NCBI GenBank assembly: GCA_963995525.1
Contig: OZ023214.1
Location: forward strand, 35,085,615 to 35,149,614
From: Escarpia spicata
Taxonomy: Eukaryota; Annelida; Polychaeta; Sabellida; Siboglinidae
Length of the DNA stretch: 64,000 bases
Reading direction: 5' to 3'
The notes under the pieces: model-generated
Database searches by the model: none
What the model was told of the DNA's origin: nothing
What the model saw: only the letters and a program-made list of their open reading frames with translations
In this document: positions 46,201-53,850 of the stretch, piece by piece
Layout of the letters: every line of letters begins with the position of its first letter
Position numbering within the stretch: the stretch's first letter is position 1
Made by a program: the position numbers and the translations under genes

Positions 46201-47170
46201 GGGCTATATTTTCTCATAAATTCAAAGTAAATTCAAACTCGCACCGTGTCATTAGGTTACACTGAATTGAAGTTGCGATCAGAAAAGTAACAATTGCATA
46301 TTTTATTTATTTATATCAGTTATATTTTTTAATGTTATTATGACTGTAATTGTGATTACATGCAGAAGTAATTGTAATCGATTATACTCATTCTCTGAGT
46401 AACCTTACTTGTAATCATACTCATAAACGTTAATAGTAATCCTGTACATTTGTTGTGTAATCACCTCATCTCTGCTATTACTTAGAACAGGGTATATACA
46501 GTTTACCCAAACAATTTAACAAGCTTCAGGGATTTAAATGATAGCACTGCAATTTTTGTAAGCATTGAACTCTTGAATCCAAACACTATTTCTGCTTCAC
46601 ATTTGGTAGTCAGTATGTTACAATAGATTTTGTTTTTAGTGTATAACATGATTTTACAATAACAAATTTACAGGAAACCTTTTAAAGTTAACTGGCTATG
46701 ATATTTCCAGCTACCTCCACTCCAGTGTCTTTATTTCTTTAGAAAATGGTCCACTTTTAATTGGATGTCCATCAATGCCAGACACCCCCCACTGTTCTCC
46801 CTTTGCCACCATTAGTAGAAAGCGTGGACAGAGATCCTTAGGGCCACTCTGCATCTTGACCATAATCCTTAGCTATGGTCATGACCCTGAGTTACTAGGT
46901 GGTTGTAATTACAAATCAAAACTTTCTGATATTGGCATGACTATGCAGAATACGCTATATATAATCTGTGAAACAAGATGGTTATGTACGTACACTTTAT
47001 AACAAATCATAAAAGTTGTTGCGTTCAACCGCATAAAGGTGGTAAACTAAACTGTATTGCAGCTGACGATGCCACTGCTGCAGAAGTTGACATCAGACCC
47101 GTGCAAGGACATCCGTGAGGCTGCCCTCGAGTTAATGGCAGACCTGCGTCAGTTGTACAGTGAACAGTAA
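17078..47170 (+). CDS. HSF2BP: HSF2BP/MEILB2, meiotic BRCA2-binding protein, complete
   Basis: Ten exons join with agreeing phases: 17078-17131, 20538-20639, 21398-21548, 35063-35166, 35666-35815, 37809-37941, 39736-39859, 43915-44018, 45212-45324, 47063-47170 (stop TAA 47168-47170). The sum is 1143 nt, 380 aa; the human protein is about 334 aa. Exons 3-5 encode the N-terminal helices and coiled coil (VWVRRTDLLVLQRETRTLQQ; ELEVARQELERATNERDHWQ). Exons 5-10 encode the armadillo-like domain, with SMGAATCTLLWRVSRCEDSI, IAASPCGRDFL, LMTLYNVSINKKGLKYISAK and a last exon ending REAALELMADLRQLYSEQ. HSF2BP binds BRCA2 through this domain and helps load RAD51/DMC1 at meiotic breaks. Exons 1 and 2 are assigned from splice sites and phase only and are less certain. 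The exon 9 acceptor could also be the CAG at 45222-45224; both keep frame. An AATAAA at 47342 is a possible poly(A) signal. Confidence 0.88.
18291..18485. repeat. 20-bp minisatellite in HSF2BP intron 1 (about 10 copies)
   Basis: Unit AGTCTCACGCATTTGGCACG with a few variants (ATGCTTTTGG, one unit lacking three bases). The ORFs at 18282-18545 and 18323-18517 come from this repeat. Confidence 0.95.
18970..19915 (-). mobile_element. 5'-truncated Jockey-type LINE (RT C-terminal part)
   Basis: Minus-strand reading gives the end of a reverse-transcriptase domain: INKLS-like segment SLHVSKTKMMIFHSKQ, then VTHFKFLGILINSNLTWSSH, NKLSRIGGIISRLRHYVP, LNYGITAWGLNRGP..LQKR, and a downstream C-terminal block CRVCIRHEIPKLIQ. 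Several frames are needed. The 5' end is abrupt at about 19915. Its sequence type matches the LINE at 41.3-42.66 kb. It lies antisense in HSF2BP intron 1. Confidence 0.85.
20960..21355. repeat. Unclassified interspersed repeat with G/C-run palindrome
   Basis: HSF2BP intron 2 has a block ending with GGGGGGCAGGCCCCCCTGGA and TCTGCCTATG, and starting with GGGGTGGACGCAGACAGG. The paired ends suggest a short DNA element. A similar GGGGGGCATATGCCCCC palindrome with GGATCCAGAGG occurs near 25380-25460. Confidence 0.4.
21600..24175 (-). mobile_element. CR1-like LINE, decayed copy A (endonuclease and RT)
   Basis: In minus-strand order: endonuclease with IIMGDFNHGHIQWKSLQSMG, LEPTRGENVLDIVLSSQNEL and EPLGRSDHNQIHF (about 23650-24130); RT with YRPVSLTSVICKLLERLI, DIIYLDFQKAFDKVPHQRLL and SGVPQGSGLGSILFLIYINN (22519-23010); post-RT block MLFNFGKCKCLHTG and KEKDLGLTISADMKVSEQCR (22184-22408); C-terminal SVNMFK segment near 21770. 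The frame is broken several times and the YADD region is missing, so the copy is dead. It sits antisense in HSF2BP intron 3. Confidence 0.92.
24176..25000 (-). mobile_element. CR1-like LINE copy B, direct repeat of part of copy A
   Basis: 24177-24995 repeats 23197-24010 in the same orientation, with point changes and small indels, including the same endonuclease segment (LEPTRGENVLDIVLSSQNEL). It contains only the linker and endonuclease part and abuts copy A directly. Either a segmental duplication or a second truncated insertion of the same family. Confidence 0.88.
25457..25510. repeat. 12-bp tandem repeat (4-5 copies)
   Basis: Unit GGAGGGTGTGTG. It ends four bases before the TTAA at 25515 that marks the left end of the Kolobok-like element. 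Confidence 0.9.
25713..25732 (+). promoter_or_regulatory. CRE plus AP-1-like cassette, left end of the element
   Basis: GTGACGTCA (CRE/ATF) at 25713-25721 and TGACTCT (AP-1 half-like) at 25726-25732, about 60 bp upstream of the plus-strand ATG at 25791. The same arrangement occurs inverted at 31169-31188 before the THAP gene. Confidence 0.55.
25791..25981 (+). CDS. First exon of a P2X7-C-terminal-like (RxGNTDWC) protein, partial
   Basis: ATG at 25791 opens 63 codons ending at a good donor, GACTG|GTAAGC, phase 2. The translation begins MASGSFPEFQVKSYDFEPL, has an acidic serine-rich middle (SDGSEEDDAESDSHSD) and ends NVRSGNTDW. This layout (PYxFEP-like start, acidic linker, RxGNTDWCxCGxC) is that of invertebrate proteins carrying the cysteine-rich domain found at the P2X7 receptor tail. 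The Cys-rich part would be in later exons; I searched the next several kb by eye and found none, so the gene is probably truncated. An in-frame ATG at 25719 is a less likely start. No channel domain is implied. Confidence 0.6.
26800..26950 (-). pseudogene. Possible decayed third exon of the THAP gene
   Basis: Minus-strand reading gives YLLKPYSHLPAG in one frame and GNIPMGVFWL in another, separated by a shift at a run of G. This resembles the SQP...PAGN...L motif following the Cys pair in this family of THAP proteins. It is short and frameshifted, so the assignment is weak. Confidence 0.35.
26988..31090 (-). pseudogene. THAP-domain transposase-like gene with a premature stop
   Basis: Exon 1 is 31090-30569 (174 codons). 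It starts MVHCAAFGCNANSSKHRATH and has the C2CH zinc-finger ligands C4, C9, C53 and H56, the conserved P26 and W35, and the AVPTIF box (residues 85-90), followed by a basic/Ser-Ala linker. It ends KRQRIK|GTAATT in phase 0. Exon 2, 27605-26988, begins after TTATTTCAG in the same phase and encodes a Ser/Thr/Asp-rich linker, then FLVAESSLRHLFARCRNCTG and VVVQQFLGSM before a GTAAAG donor. One in-frame TAA (27282-27284) splits exon 2. Coding-like sequence resumes unchanged after it, so this looks like a recent nonsense mutation. The THAP domain would bind DNA at the element ends; the catalytic part is not found intact. Confidence 0.8.
27606..30568. other. Intron of the THAP gene / interior of the element
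   Basis: About 3 kb of AT-rich DNA. 28982-29250 is a tandem duplication (three copies plus one partial, spacing 76 and 111 bp) with core AACAGTACTTGTGTGTTACA. The minus-strand ORF 28466-28672 looks vaguely protein-like (LLLGALLITGTSHDVF) but lies in an order that does not fit the THAP gene. Nothing else recognisable. Confidence 0.5.
31169..31188 (-). promoter_or_regulatory. CRE plus AP-1-like cassette, right end of the element
   Basis: On the minus strand, GTGACGTCA (31188-31180) then TGACTCT (31175-31169), about 80 bp upstream of the THAP ATG and 181 bp from the element end. It mirrors the left-end cassette. Confidence 0.55.
31552..31608. repeat. Perfect 22-bp inverted repeat with 13-bp loop
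   Basis: 31552-31573 and 31587-31608 are exact reverse complements separated by 13 bp. Each arm contains ATTTGCAT, the POU/Oct octamer. Pairing does not extend beyond the 22 bp. It lies about 180 bp outside the right end of the Kolobok-like element. Confidence 0.9.
32065..32350. repeat. Imperfect long tandem repeat (unit about 118-142 bp)
   Basis: Segments with CAAACGTGACTTAACTA.ACC, CAGTCTACT and CAGACATGACAT recur about 2.3 times in HSF2BP intron 3. No coding potential. Confidence 0.7.
33885..34930. mobile_element. MITE split by a nested hAT-like insertion
   Basis: Outer segments (33885-33913 and 34716-34930) form an AT-rich MITE: CGCAATGACTGTGTATTTAG at the left, and at the right an inverted relative, CTGTAATGACTAAGCATGC. 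Internal motifs (ACACTGTATGTTTTCAGACA) also occur at 13740-14010, suggesting a relative in ENY2 introns. The inner hAT-like element is described separately. Confidence 0.6.
33914..34715. mobile_element. Nonautonomous hAT-like element rich in GTACTTG
   Basis: The left end has CAGGGATGGGTTTGAGTACT and the inverted right end CAGGGATGGATCAAGTACAT. Flanks are ATTTAGAG (33906-33913) and ATTTAGAC (34716-34723), an 8-bp duplication with one mismatch; three extra bases (TCC) precede the left CAGGG. Both subterminal regions have many AGTACTTG repeats. No transposase. Confidence 0.75.
35836..35993. mobile_element. Pogo/Tigger-like MITE, about 158 bp
   Basis: Starts TACAGTGCACCCTTGCTATT; the inverted other end reads TACAGTAGAACCTCGTTTTA. 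Flanked by TA. It lies 20 bp after the donor of HSF2BP exon 5. The CAGT...CCTCG-type ends resemble pogo-group termini; assignment inferred. Confidence 0.65.
36518..37537. mobile_element. hAT-like nonautonomous element in HSF2BP intron 5
   Basis: Left TAGGGTTGCCTACC, inverted right CAGGGTTGCCTACC; the CAGGGTTGCC terminus is typical of hAT elements. Just inside, both ends have similar CCGTAATCATTACGG / CTGTAATGACC motifs. The flanking 8-mers do not match, so the duplication has decayed or the end is misplaced. A run of 12 G lies near 37490. Confidence 0.65.
39262..39358 (+). mobile_element. LINE/SINE 3' tail (GCGCTATATAAG type)
   Basis: GTAAAGCGCTTTGAGC...GGACTGGATACTGCGCTATATAAG followed by TTACCTTTACTTTACCTT-like simple sequence is the common 3' end of L2/CR1-group LINEs and the SINEs they mobilise. 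The body upstream is not recognised. Confidence 0.55.
40222..40264. repeat. (GCAC)n microsatellite
   Basis: About ten perfect GCAC/ACGC units in HSF2BP intron 7. Confidence 0.95.
41290..42660 (-). mobile_element. Jockey-type LINE, decayed RT domain
   Basis: Minus-strand order: LNTGIFPDKLKIVKVIPIFK, YRPISLLPTTAKVIEKII and LLCDNQYGFRPKHSTECAAL (42114-42401); then FLDLSKAFDTIDH; VGVPQGSILGPLLY; the polymerase box MYADDTMLF near 41840; NINKLSLN, VDEFNFLGLTLDS; and AVRIITSSGYNSH near 41350. Frameshifts and stops make it inactive. It is antisense in HSF2BP intron 7 and of the same type as the fragment at 18.97-19.9 kb. Confidence 0.88.
44612..44878. repeat. 24-bp minisatellite in HSF2BP intron 8 (about 11 copies)
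   Basis: Unit AGGATGCATCGACTGTTCCA followed by GTTT, with alternating variant units (GTTTTAGCTT). ATGCAT in each unit makes it palindrome-rich. Confidence 0.92.
45350..45900 (-). mobile_element. CR1-like LINE 3' end fragment
   Basis: AACAAGATTTAACAAGATTGCCATCC and following blocks (GAGTCCAAC, CAGTAGATAATCTGTTC, TCTTTCTTAACTGA) match 21640-21930 of CR1 copy A in the same order, with indels. It begins about 25 bp after the donor of HSF2BP exon 9. Confidence 0.8.
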
Positions 47171-48044
47171 GAACTGTGCTTTACTTAAAGCGAGTCAGAT
47201 TTTGAATTTTTTTATTAATATAAGTATTCTCCGGAACTGCTATTTGCTGTTTGAACGAGGTGATAGTGGGAAGATATAATCACTGTCAAGTTGAACATTT
47301 GTGAAGTATTGAAGTAGCAAGCACCCAATGAAGGTGAATTTAATAAAAAGGCACAGAAGCTACTATACTGTATGTATCATGTACATGAAATAATATATTT
47401 AATATAAGCAATTTAGGCTACAGATTTGAACACCAATCTACCTATTAATGTTTAATGCATTTAATTAAAGTGTTATTGAGGAACTCTGAGAAACTACAGT
47501 AATGATTGTGGGCACCCAATTTCCCTGGTTAATGTTTCAGTGTGGTTTTGGATAAGTTAGGAATTAAGTGGTTTAAAAATACTTCTTAGCAAACTCCGTA
47601 ATGTCTTGCCATCCCTGTAACCGCCTTATTTTCCACATAGACTAAACATGTCTGATTTCAGCTGTTAAACAATTGTAAATTACCTCGCAGTAGGCAGTTC
47701 ATGTTTATTGTTACAGATCCAGTAACAAACAGTTTGTTCTTATCTTAGAAGTTTCAGTTCTGGTGGACTACGTACGTGTGGATTTGTCTTGTTTGGAATG
47801 TTGTCAATTCTTATTCAGCTATGTACGTGTTATACATTTATTACATTATCTTGGACTATGCCTCATGTTGTGCATCATTTTTATGGGACATCCTGTTAAA
47901 CATTTGTATACAAATTTGCAGATATCCTGCTTCCTGCAACAGAAAGCAAATGTCCCACATTTTCTTGTAATTTATGCAGTTTCTTATCTGTTCATAAAGT
48001 ATTACAGGAAATTCAAATTTTAAGTATTAAAATACGTTTTTGTA

Positions 48045-48230
48045 AATAACATACTTACCTGTCCATGTCCATAAATGGGCTATGCGTGCGCATAATTCAA
48101 GAGGTCCGCAATATAGTTATTTAGCATCCTAAATAAGAGTTCCTCCAAGATTTGAGTTGACCCCCACTACCACTAGAGACCATATCCTAGTCCACAAAGC
48201 ACGGCTACATGACATGCGCAGTGCTTTCAA
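48045..48230. repeat. Interspersed repeat, inverted partner of 56075-56240
   Basis: Blocks CCATAAATGGGCTATGCG, GCGCATAATTC, GAGTTCCTCCAAGATTTGAG and CTACCACTAGAGACC recur as the reverse complement at 56090-56235. About 170 bp with perhaps 85% identity by eye. Family unknown. Confidence 0.85.
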
Positions 48231-48243
48231 TTATTTGCACAAT

Positions 48244-49659
48244 CTAATGCACAAAAGCACTTGTAAGTGGGGAAGGTGGGAGGGAGTTGGAAACTGGTGG
48301 ACACAAATTACTGCTGATACCAGGGATGTCCTGTAATGTGTCGGCATGATGGGTGCCTATGTTATTACTGCTGATACCAGGGATGTCCTGTAATGTGTCG
48401 GCATGATGGGTGCCTATGTTATTACTGCTGTTACCAGGGATGTCCTGTAATGTGTCGGCATGATGGGTGCCTATGTTATTACTGCTGACACCAGGGATGT
48501 CCTGTAATGTGTCGGCGTGATGGGTGCCTATGTTATTACTGCTGATACCAGGGATGTCCTGTAATGTGTCGGCGTGATGGGTGCCTATGTTATTACTGCT
48601 GATACCAGGGATGTCCTGTAATGTGTCAGCGTGATGGGTGCCTATGTTATTACTGCTGATACCAGGGATGTCCTGTAATGTGTCAGCGTGATGGGTGCCT
48701 ATGTTATTACTGCTGATACCAGGGATGTCCTGTAATGTGTCAGCGTGATGGGTGCCTATGTTATTACTGCTGATACCAGGGATGTCCTGTAATGTGTCAG
48801 CGTGATGGGTGCCTATATTATCACTGCTGTTACAAGGGATTTCCTGTAATGTGTCAGCGTGATGGGTGCCTATATTATTACTGCTGTTACCAGGGATGTC
48901 CTGTAATGTGTCGGCGTGATGGGTGCCTATGTTATTACTGCTGATACCAGGGATGTCCTGTAATGTGTCAGCGTGATGTGTGCCTATATTATCACTGCTG
49001 TTACCAGGGATGTCCTGTAATGTGTCAGCGTGATGGGTGCCTATATTATCACTGCTGTTACCAGGGATGTCCTGTAATGTGTCAGCGTGATGGGTGCCTA
49101 TATTATCACTGCTGTTACCAGGGATGTCCTGTAATGTGTCAGCGTGATGGGTGCCTATATTATCACTGCTGTTACCAGGGATGTCCTGTAATGTGTCAGC
49201 GTGATGGGTGCCTATATTATCACTGCTGTTACCAGGGATGTCCTGTAATGTGTCAGCGTGATGGGTGCCTATATTATCACTGCTGTTACCAGGGATGTCC
49301 TGTAATGTGTCAGCGTGATGGGTGCCTATATTATCACTGCTGTTACCAGGGATGTCCTGTAATGTGTCAGCGTGATGGGTGCCTATATTATCACTGCTGT
49401 TACCAGGGATGTCCTGTAATGTGTCAGCGTGATGGGTGCCTATATTATCACTGCTGTTACCAGGGATGTCCTGTAATGTGTCAGCGTGATGGGTGCCTAT
49501 ATTATCACTGCTGTTACCAGGGATGTCCTGTAATGTGTCAGCGTGATGTGTGCCTATGCTATTGCTGAGCACATGAAATAAGTTGTTCAAATATCCAGTT
49601 ATTGTAGAATTACTGTAAGTTCCTGTATAGTGGGTGTTCAATCTTCTACAACCAAACAT
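48244..49659 (-). CDS. ORF of about 22 perfect-frame 19-aa repeats (doubtful gene)
   Basis: A 57-bp unit keeps one minus-strand frame open for 471 codons: start MFGCRRLNTHYTGTYSNSTI, repeats of GTHHADTLQDIPG plus NSSDNI or ISSNNI, and a short tail PPVSNSLPPSPLTSAFVH. Units 5' in the ORF carry NSSDN, 3' units ISSNN. No signal peptide, membrane segment or known domain is visible, and no flanking exon is recognised. It may be only a minisatellite whose period is divisible by 3. Confidence 0.3.
   Translation of the reverse strand: MFGCRRLNTHYTGTYSNSTITGYLNNLFHVLSNSIGTHHADTLQDIPGNSSDNIGTHHADTLQDIPGNSSDNIGTHHADTLQDIPGNSSDNIGTHHADTLQDIPGNSSDNIGTHHADTLQDIPGNSSDNIGTHHADTLQDIPGNSSDNIGTHHADTLQDIPGNSSDNIGTHHADTLQDIPGNSSDNIGTHHADTLQDIPGNSSDNIGTHHADTLQDIPGNSSDNIGTHHADTLQDIPGISSNNIGTHHADTLQDIPGNSSNNIGTHHADTLQEIPCNSSDNIGTHHADTLQDIPGISSNNIGTHHADTLQDIPGISSNNIGTHHADTLQDIPGISSNNIGTHHADTLQDIPGISSNNIGTHHADTLQDIPGISSNNIGTHHADTLQDIPGVSSNNIGTHHADTLQDIPGNSSNNIGTHHADTLQDIPGISSNNIGTHHADTLQDIPGISSNLCPPVSNSLPPSPLTSAFVH
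48308..49566. repeat. 57-bp minisatellite (about 22 copies)
   Basis: Unit core TACCAGGGATGTCCTGTAAT followed by GTGTC(A/G)GC(A/G)TGATGGGTGCC. Two homogenised sub-arrays are visible, meeting near 48800-48960. The plus-strand ORF 48963-49568 (CQRDGCLYYHCCYQGCPVM units) is interrupted in the proximal sub-array, where units carry TGA. Confidence 0.95.
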
Positions 49660-52600
49660 CGTTAATTTCTATACAGATGACTGAAAGGTGACTCAGTGGT
49701 TGCCTCGAAGTTGCCGAAGGTGAACGTCCACTATCTTGAAAAATTAAGAAGAAACCACTGAAACATCTTCTGCAATATTAATGCAGTGTAGCATAGCATT
49801 GGAGCAACTATTATCTGTATTATTGTTGTGTAAATGATGGATAACATGAACGCTACACATTAGCGGGACCTATGACCATCATTGTCTCCAACTGATGTCC
49901 ATCGTTACCCAACTTGTAGTATTGGTTTATGGTAATGTGTTACCACCAGGTGGCACTTTCCCGCCATACCAGTGTGTTGTGAATTTCTGGAAATAAAATA
50001 TACATAAAAAAAGTGATGTGTTATGTATACTGTCAGGTGTTAAGACTCATTCATGTTGTTGACAACCGGAGTGTAAATACTTGTTGAAACAATGTGTTCA
50101 AATGCATACTTCATTGTTGTACTTCTATCATCCTGTTTATTTGACAGAACTGTAGAATTGTCAATACCAGTCGGATAAACCAGCGGATGTGAGATTATAT
50201 TAATGTGGAGTGTAATATAGGTATCTAGATTATCTCTAATCATTGTGCCCCCCAACCAAACATGAAATGAGTATTGTTTGAGGGAAAGTTACTGGAGCTC
50301 TCCATCCATGTGATTAATGTCATTACCAATCAGGTCTCCCGTTGGGGCAGAGCCTGTAAGATTTTAACTAGCATAGTTGTGTCATATTTTAAGCAGTCCA
50401 TCAACTTCCTGTTGAGGTGCGACATACAGTAAGTTAAATTCCAGTTGTACCTTTAGTTCTGCCATGTGAGTGGTGAATTATCCAGTCTATATGTTGAAAG
50501 GTAATTCAGCAACAGGTATTTCATATACATTTGTCTAGAGACAATAGTCAGTTGTCCCTTTACCTTGAAACAAATATATTCCTGGTGTTACCGAAGTATG
50601 ATTCCATCATGCTGATAAGTATAGCTACACCGGTAGAATGAAATCAACTCTTGGTTCACTCATGCCGATATGCATAGCTACACCGGTAGAATGAAATCAA
50701 CTCTTGGTTCACTCATGCTGATATGTATAGCTACACCGGATGAATGAAATCAACTCTTGATTCTCACAGTACGTATATTCATGTCAAAGACACGGAAACT
50801 TAATCATTACTGGTCATTATTGGATTATAACACTGATTAACTGTGGGTTGTAGTACGGTAAAAACAATGTCCAACTGTTGTACAAGGTATGACTTAACAT
50901 CCATCTGTCGGTGTGTCAGACTTGTGCAGTTTGTTCACCGCCGCCTGTCTTACGAAGAAGACAGTAAGGCATTATGTGCCTATGGCTATGAATCAACTAA
51001 TTGCTGTTTCCTATTCTAAGTGAAGCATGAATGGAAGGTGCAATGACAGCTCAGCTCACCTATTCTATGGTAACCACAGAGGCATGACATGTGATTTAAG
51101 AAGTCTTCTGAAAAATTATAACCATCGTCTCCTATTAAGTGCAGTAGAAGATAATCAATTATCTCGCTCTACCTACAGCTGGATCTGTATATATATATGC
51201 ATACATACATATGTCTATATATGCTGTGCAGCATATTCAGATGCATGTACATAATCATGTGTATATATGACTATATATGTGCGATGAATCGCCAAAGACG
51301 TGAATGATGTCAAACTCTGGGTCAATTCATACATCTGATCTGTATAACAAAATCAACCTTGAAATATTCAGTGTGTTTTAGTTTGTATCGGCGAAATTGT
51401 ATCAGAAAAATATATATACAATTGATTATGTGCTGATGATTGAGTCTTCTGTAAACCGTGGTAAACTAACTATTGGGTTTTGAAATATGTTATTCTCTAG
51501 TAAGCAACTAGAGGGTTGCATCCTTCTAGCGTGTATGCCGCAGTAAAACTTTTTCAACCATGGAAAAAACTATACTGATGAAGAACCTTATAAGCCCACA
51601 AATAAACTCTGTTTAAGAGTGTGCATGTTCAGCAAGTTTGTATATATGTGCACAAACATGAGTAGTGGATATTTACCAAGGAAATATAAAGCAGAATTGT
51701 TAACATTTCCATAATAAAGGTTACCCGTAAGTAGCTAGCGTGTGTGTCCAATGTTGTAGAGTTAAGGGGACCGTTATTAACAATCTTTCCTACGGCTACA
51801 GCAGCCTACACCATTCAGTAAACCAGCAATTATACTGTAACTTATGTAACAATGTGTACCAATCTTGGCAAGACAACGAACTGTGTCCAAATCCATATAA
51901 ACTGTGAAGTATCAAGTTGGAACACAACTCGATCTCATATTAGTTTTAGGCAATCTGCTACTGACCGATTCGGTAACATAAATCTTCAAGACTGTGGCCA
52001 TGACGAAGTACTTATTGAAGTCATAGCCTATTCCCATGGGGCCATGTGACCAATGATGATCCACTGATGACAGCCACGAAGTTCGTTAAATCCATTGGCA
52101 TTATAAGTAATAAACAGAGATCATAAATTAAATCTAAGCACGTTGTCTTGCCGACAGCGACGGGATTTACGAGACGCCGGCGGCTGAGGTTGTTCCAGAC
52201 ACTAGAGGCCAGTTGCCCCAAAGTAAAACACTGGTAAGTCACCACGTGTGTGTATAAAACATACATACAGTGTAACGAAGTCCAACGTTTTAGTGCATTT
52301 CGAACCAGTGGTCGGTCATTGGGAGCGTAGGCCAGCGTAGACATGCCACGGCTCGGTCATCAGACCTACTAACATGCGTCCATACTGCCTGAAAAATAGG
52401 CAGCAACGTCGCAACTGGCCGTGGCAACAATCACACACAAACTTTAAGCAATCAGTAGATCTATGACGCAAGTTCAGCCTCCCGATGTCCGTACTGTCTG
52501 TTTACAAATTACATTAAATTGAAGCAAATATTATATCGCCCGGATGTAAGTGCACGTGGAATTTGGCGCTTCTTGACCAATGTCAATAACCAATTGTATG

Positions 52601-53090
52601 CGTGTTAGGATTATGGCCGGTAATTGTCGTTGTCGTTTGTCATTCTTGTCTCAAGTTAATTAGTCATTATGGACGCGAATTGTCATCATCTACGAAATTT
52701 TCTCATCGTCGTATTTTGACATAGTTTGTCATCATCGACAACATTTGTCATCATTGACATATATTGTCATCCTCGACAGAATTTTTTGTCATCGACGGAA
52801 TTTGAATCAGAGTTTGACAACCCAACGTTGCCATCACCGCCAAATTGTCGCACATTTTTGGTCCGTGTATATACCGTCTTTTTCGTTTTGAAAGTTTTAA
52901 TTATTATGTTTAGCAGAAATACATAATATAAAACTAGTATTTGAAATTGTACTATTATGTGAGTGACAATCAAAATAATAGTAACGTGTACTTGAATGCA
53001 TTTATTAGTATTTTGACAAATGTACTCGTACTTGACGTTGCATTCTGAGATCGAATAAACATTTACAGTGAAGTAATATGCCTCATGCAC
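49660..53090. other. Intergenic region without recognised genes
   Basis: Contains a 53-bp triplication at 50614-50765 (core ATAGCTACACCGGTAGAATG) and degenerate TTGTCATCATCGAC repeats at 52610-52800. The minus-strand ORF 52021-52344, in slightly GC-richer sequence, has no family I recognise. No conserved host exon seen. Confidence 0.5.
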
Positions 53091-53198
<108 letters not shown>

Positions 53199-53239
53199 CT
53201 CACTTTCCTCAACTCCATGTAACCTTTTTTCACGTAAAA

Positions 53240-53850
53240 TTATGTTTAGATATAGAATACAATACAAATTTATTGTTCAATAATAATAGATACATCGGAT
53301 AATTTTCTTGTGCTTGCTGAGCATAAAGAGAATGCAAGGTATTGTTAGTAAACATAGTTAAACGTAGAAATAAGTTTATAATAGTAATACAAACGTGAGA
53401 GTAGTCAGTGCATATATATTTTAACGGTCGGCTTGCATGTGGTGATTTGTTAACTCAAAGATTGTTTAGGTGACTTATGGCCTGGGGAACGAAGCTGTTT
53501 TTGAACTTGTTTTTGTGTGCATCTTAGACATCGGTATCGTCTTTGAGACGGAAGAAGGTCAAATTCTGTGTACAGTGGGTGGGCAGGGTCATTGGCAACT
53601 GCACGTGCTTTTCTGATCATCGTGCGTTCACACAGATGAGAGATAGGCTGTGTGGGAATGCCTATGATCTTGGAAGCAATTTTGCAGATGCGAAGAAGCA
53701 TGTTTTTGTTTGAGACAGACAAAGCAGGGAAGAGACACACACTACAATACGCCAACACTGATTCTATGATATTTTGGTTATGGTTTTGATTAAAACGGTG
53801 CCAAAGATGAACAATTAATATTTTTATTCGCGTGTCATATTCTGCTTGAC
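53240..53850 (-). mobile_element. 5'-truncated LINE, RT C-terminus
   Basis: The minus-strand ORF 53758-53450 reads NMLLRICKIASKIIGIPTQP, RKARAVANDPAHPLYTEFDL and LPSQRRYRCLRC, the C-terminal segment (KIIG..., ADPTHPL, LPSGRRYR) common in L2/Tx1-like LINEs. Downstream is a 3' UTR ending in AATAAATTTGTATTGTATT near 53250. Confidence 0.8.

Noticed and set aside
48963..49568. 201-codon Cys-rich plus ORF
   Set aside because: Same 57-bp repeat; this frame is interrupted by TGA in the neighbouring sub-array, unlike the minus frame.
52021..52344. 107-codon minus ORF in GC-richer sequence
   Set aside because: No family resemblance, splice context or repeat partner found; could be a repeat-derived ORF.
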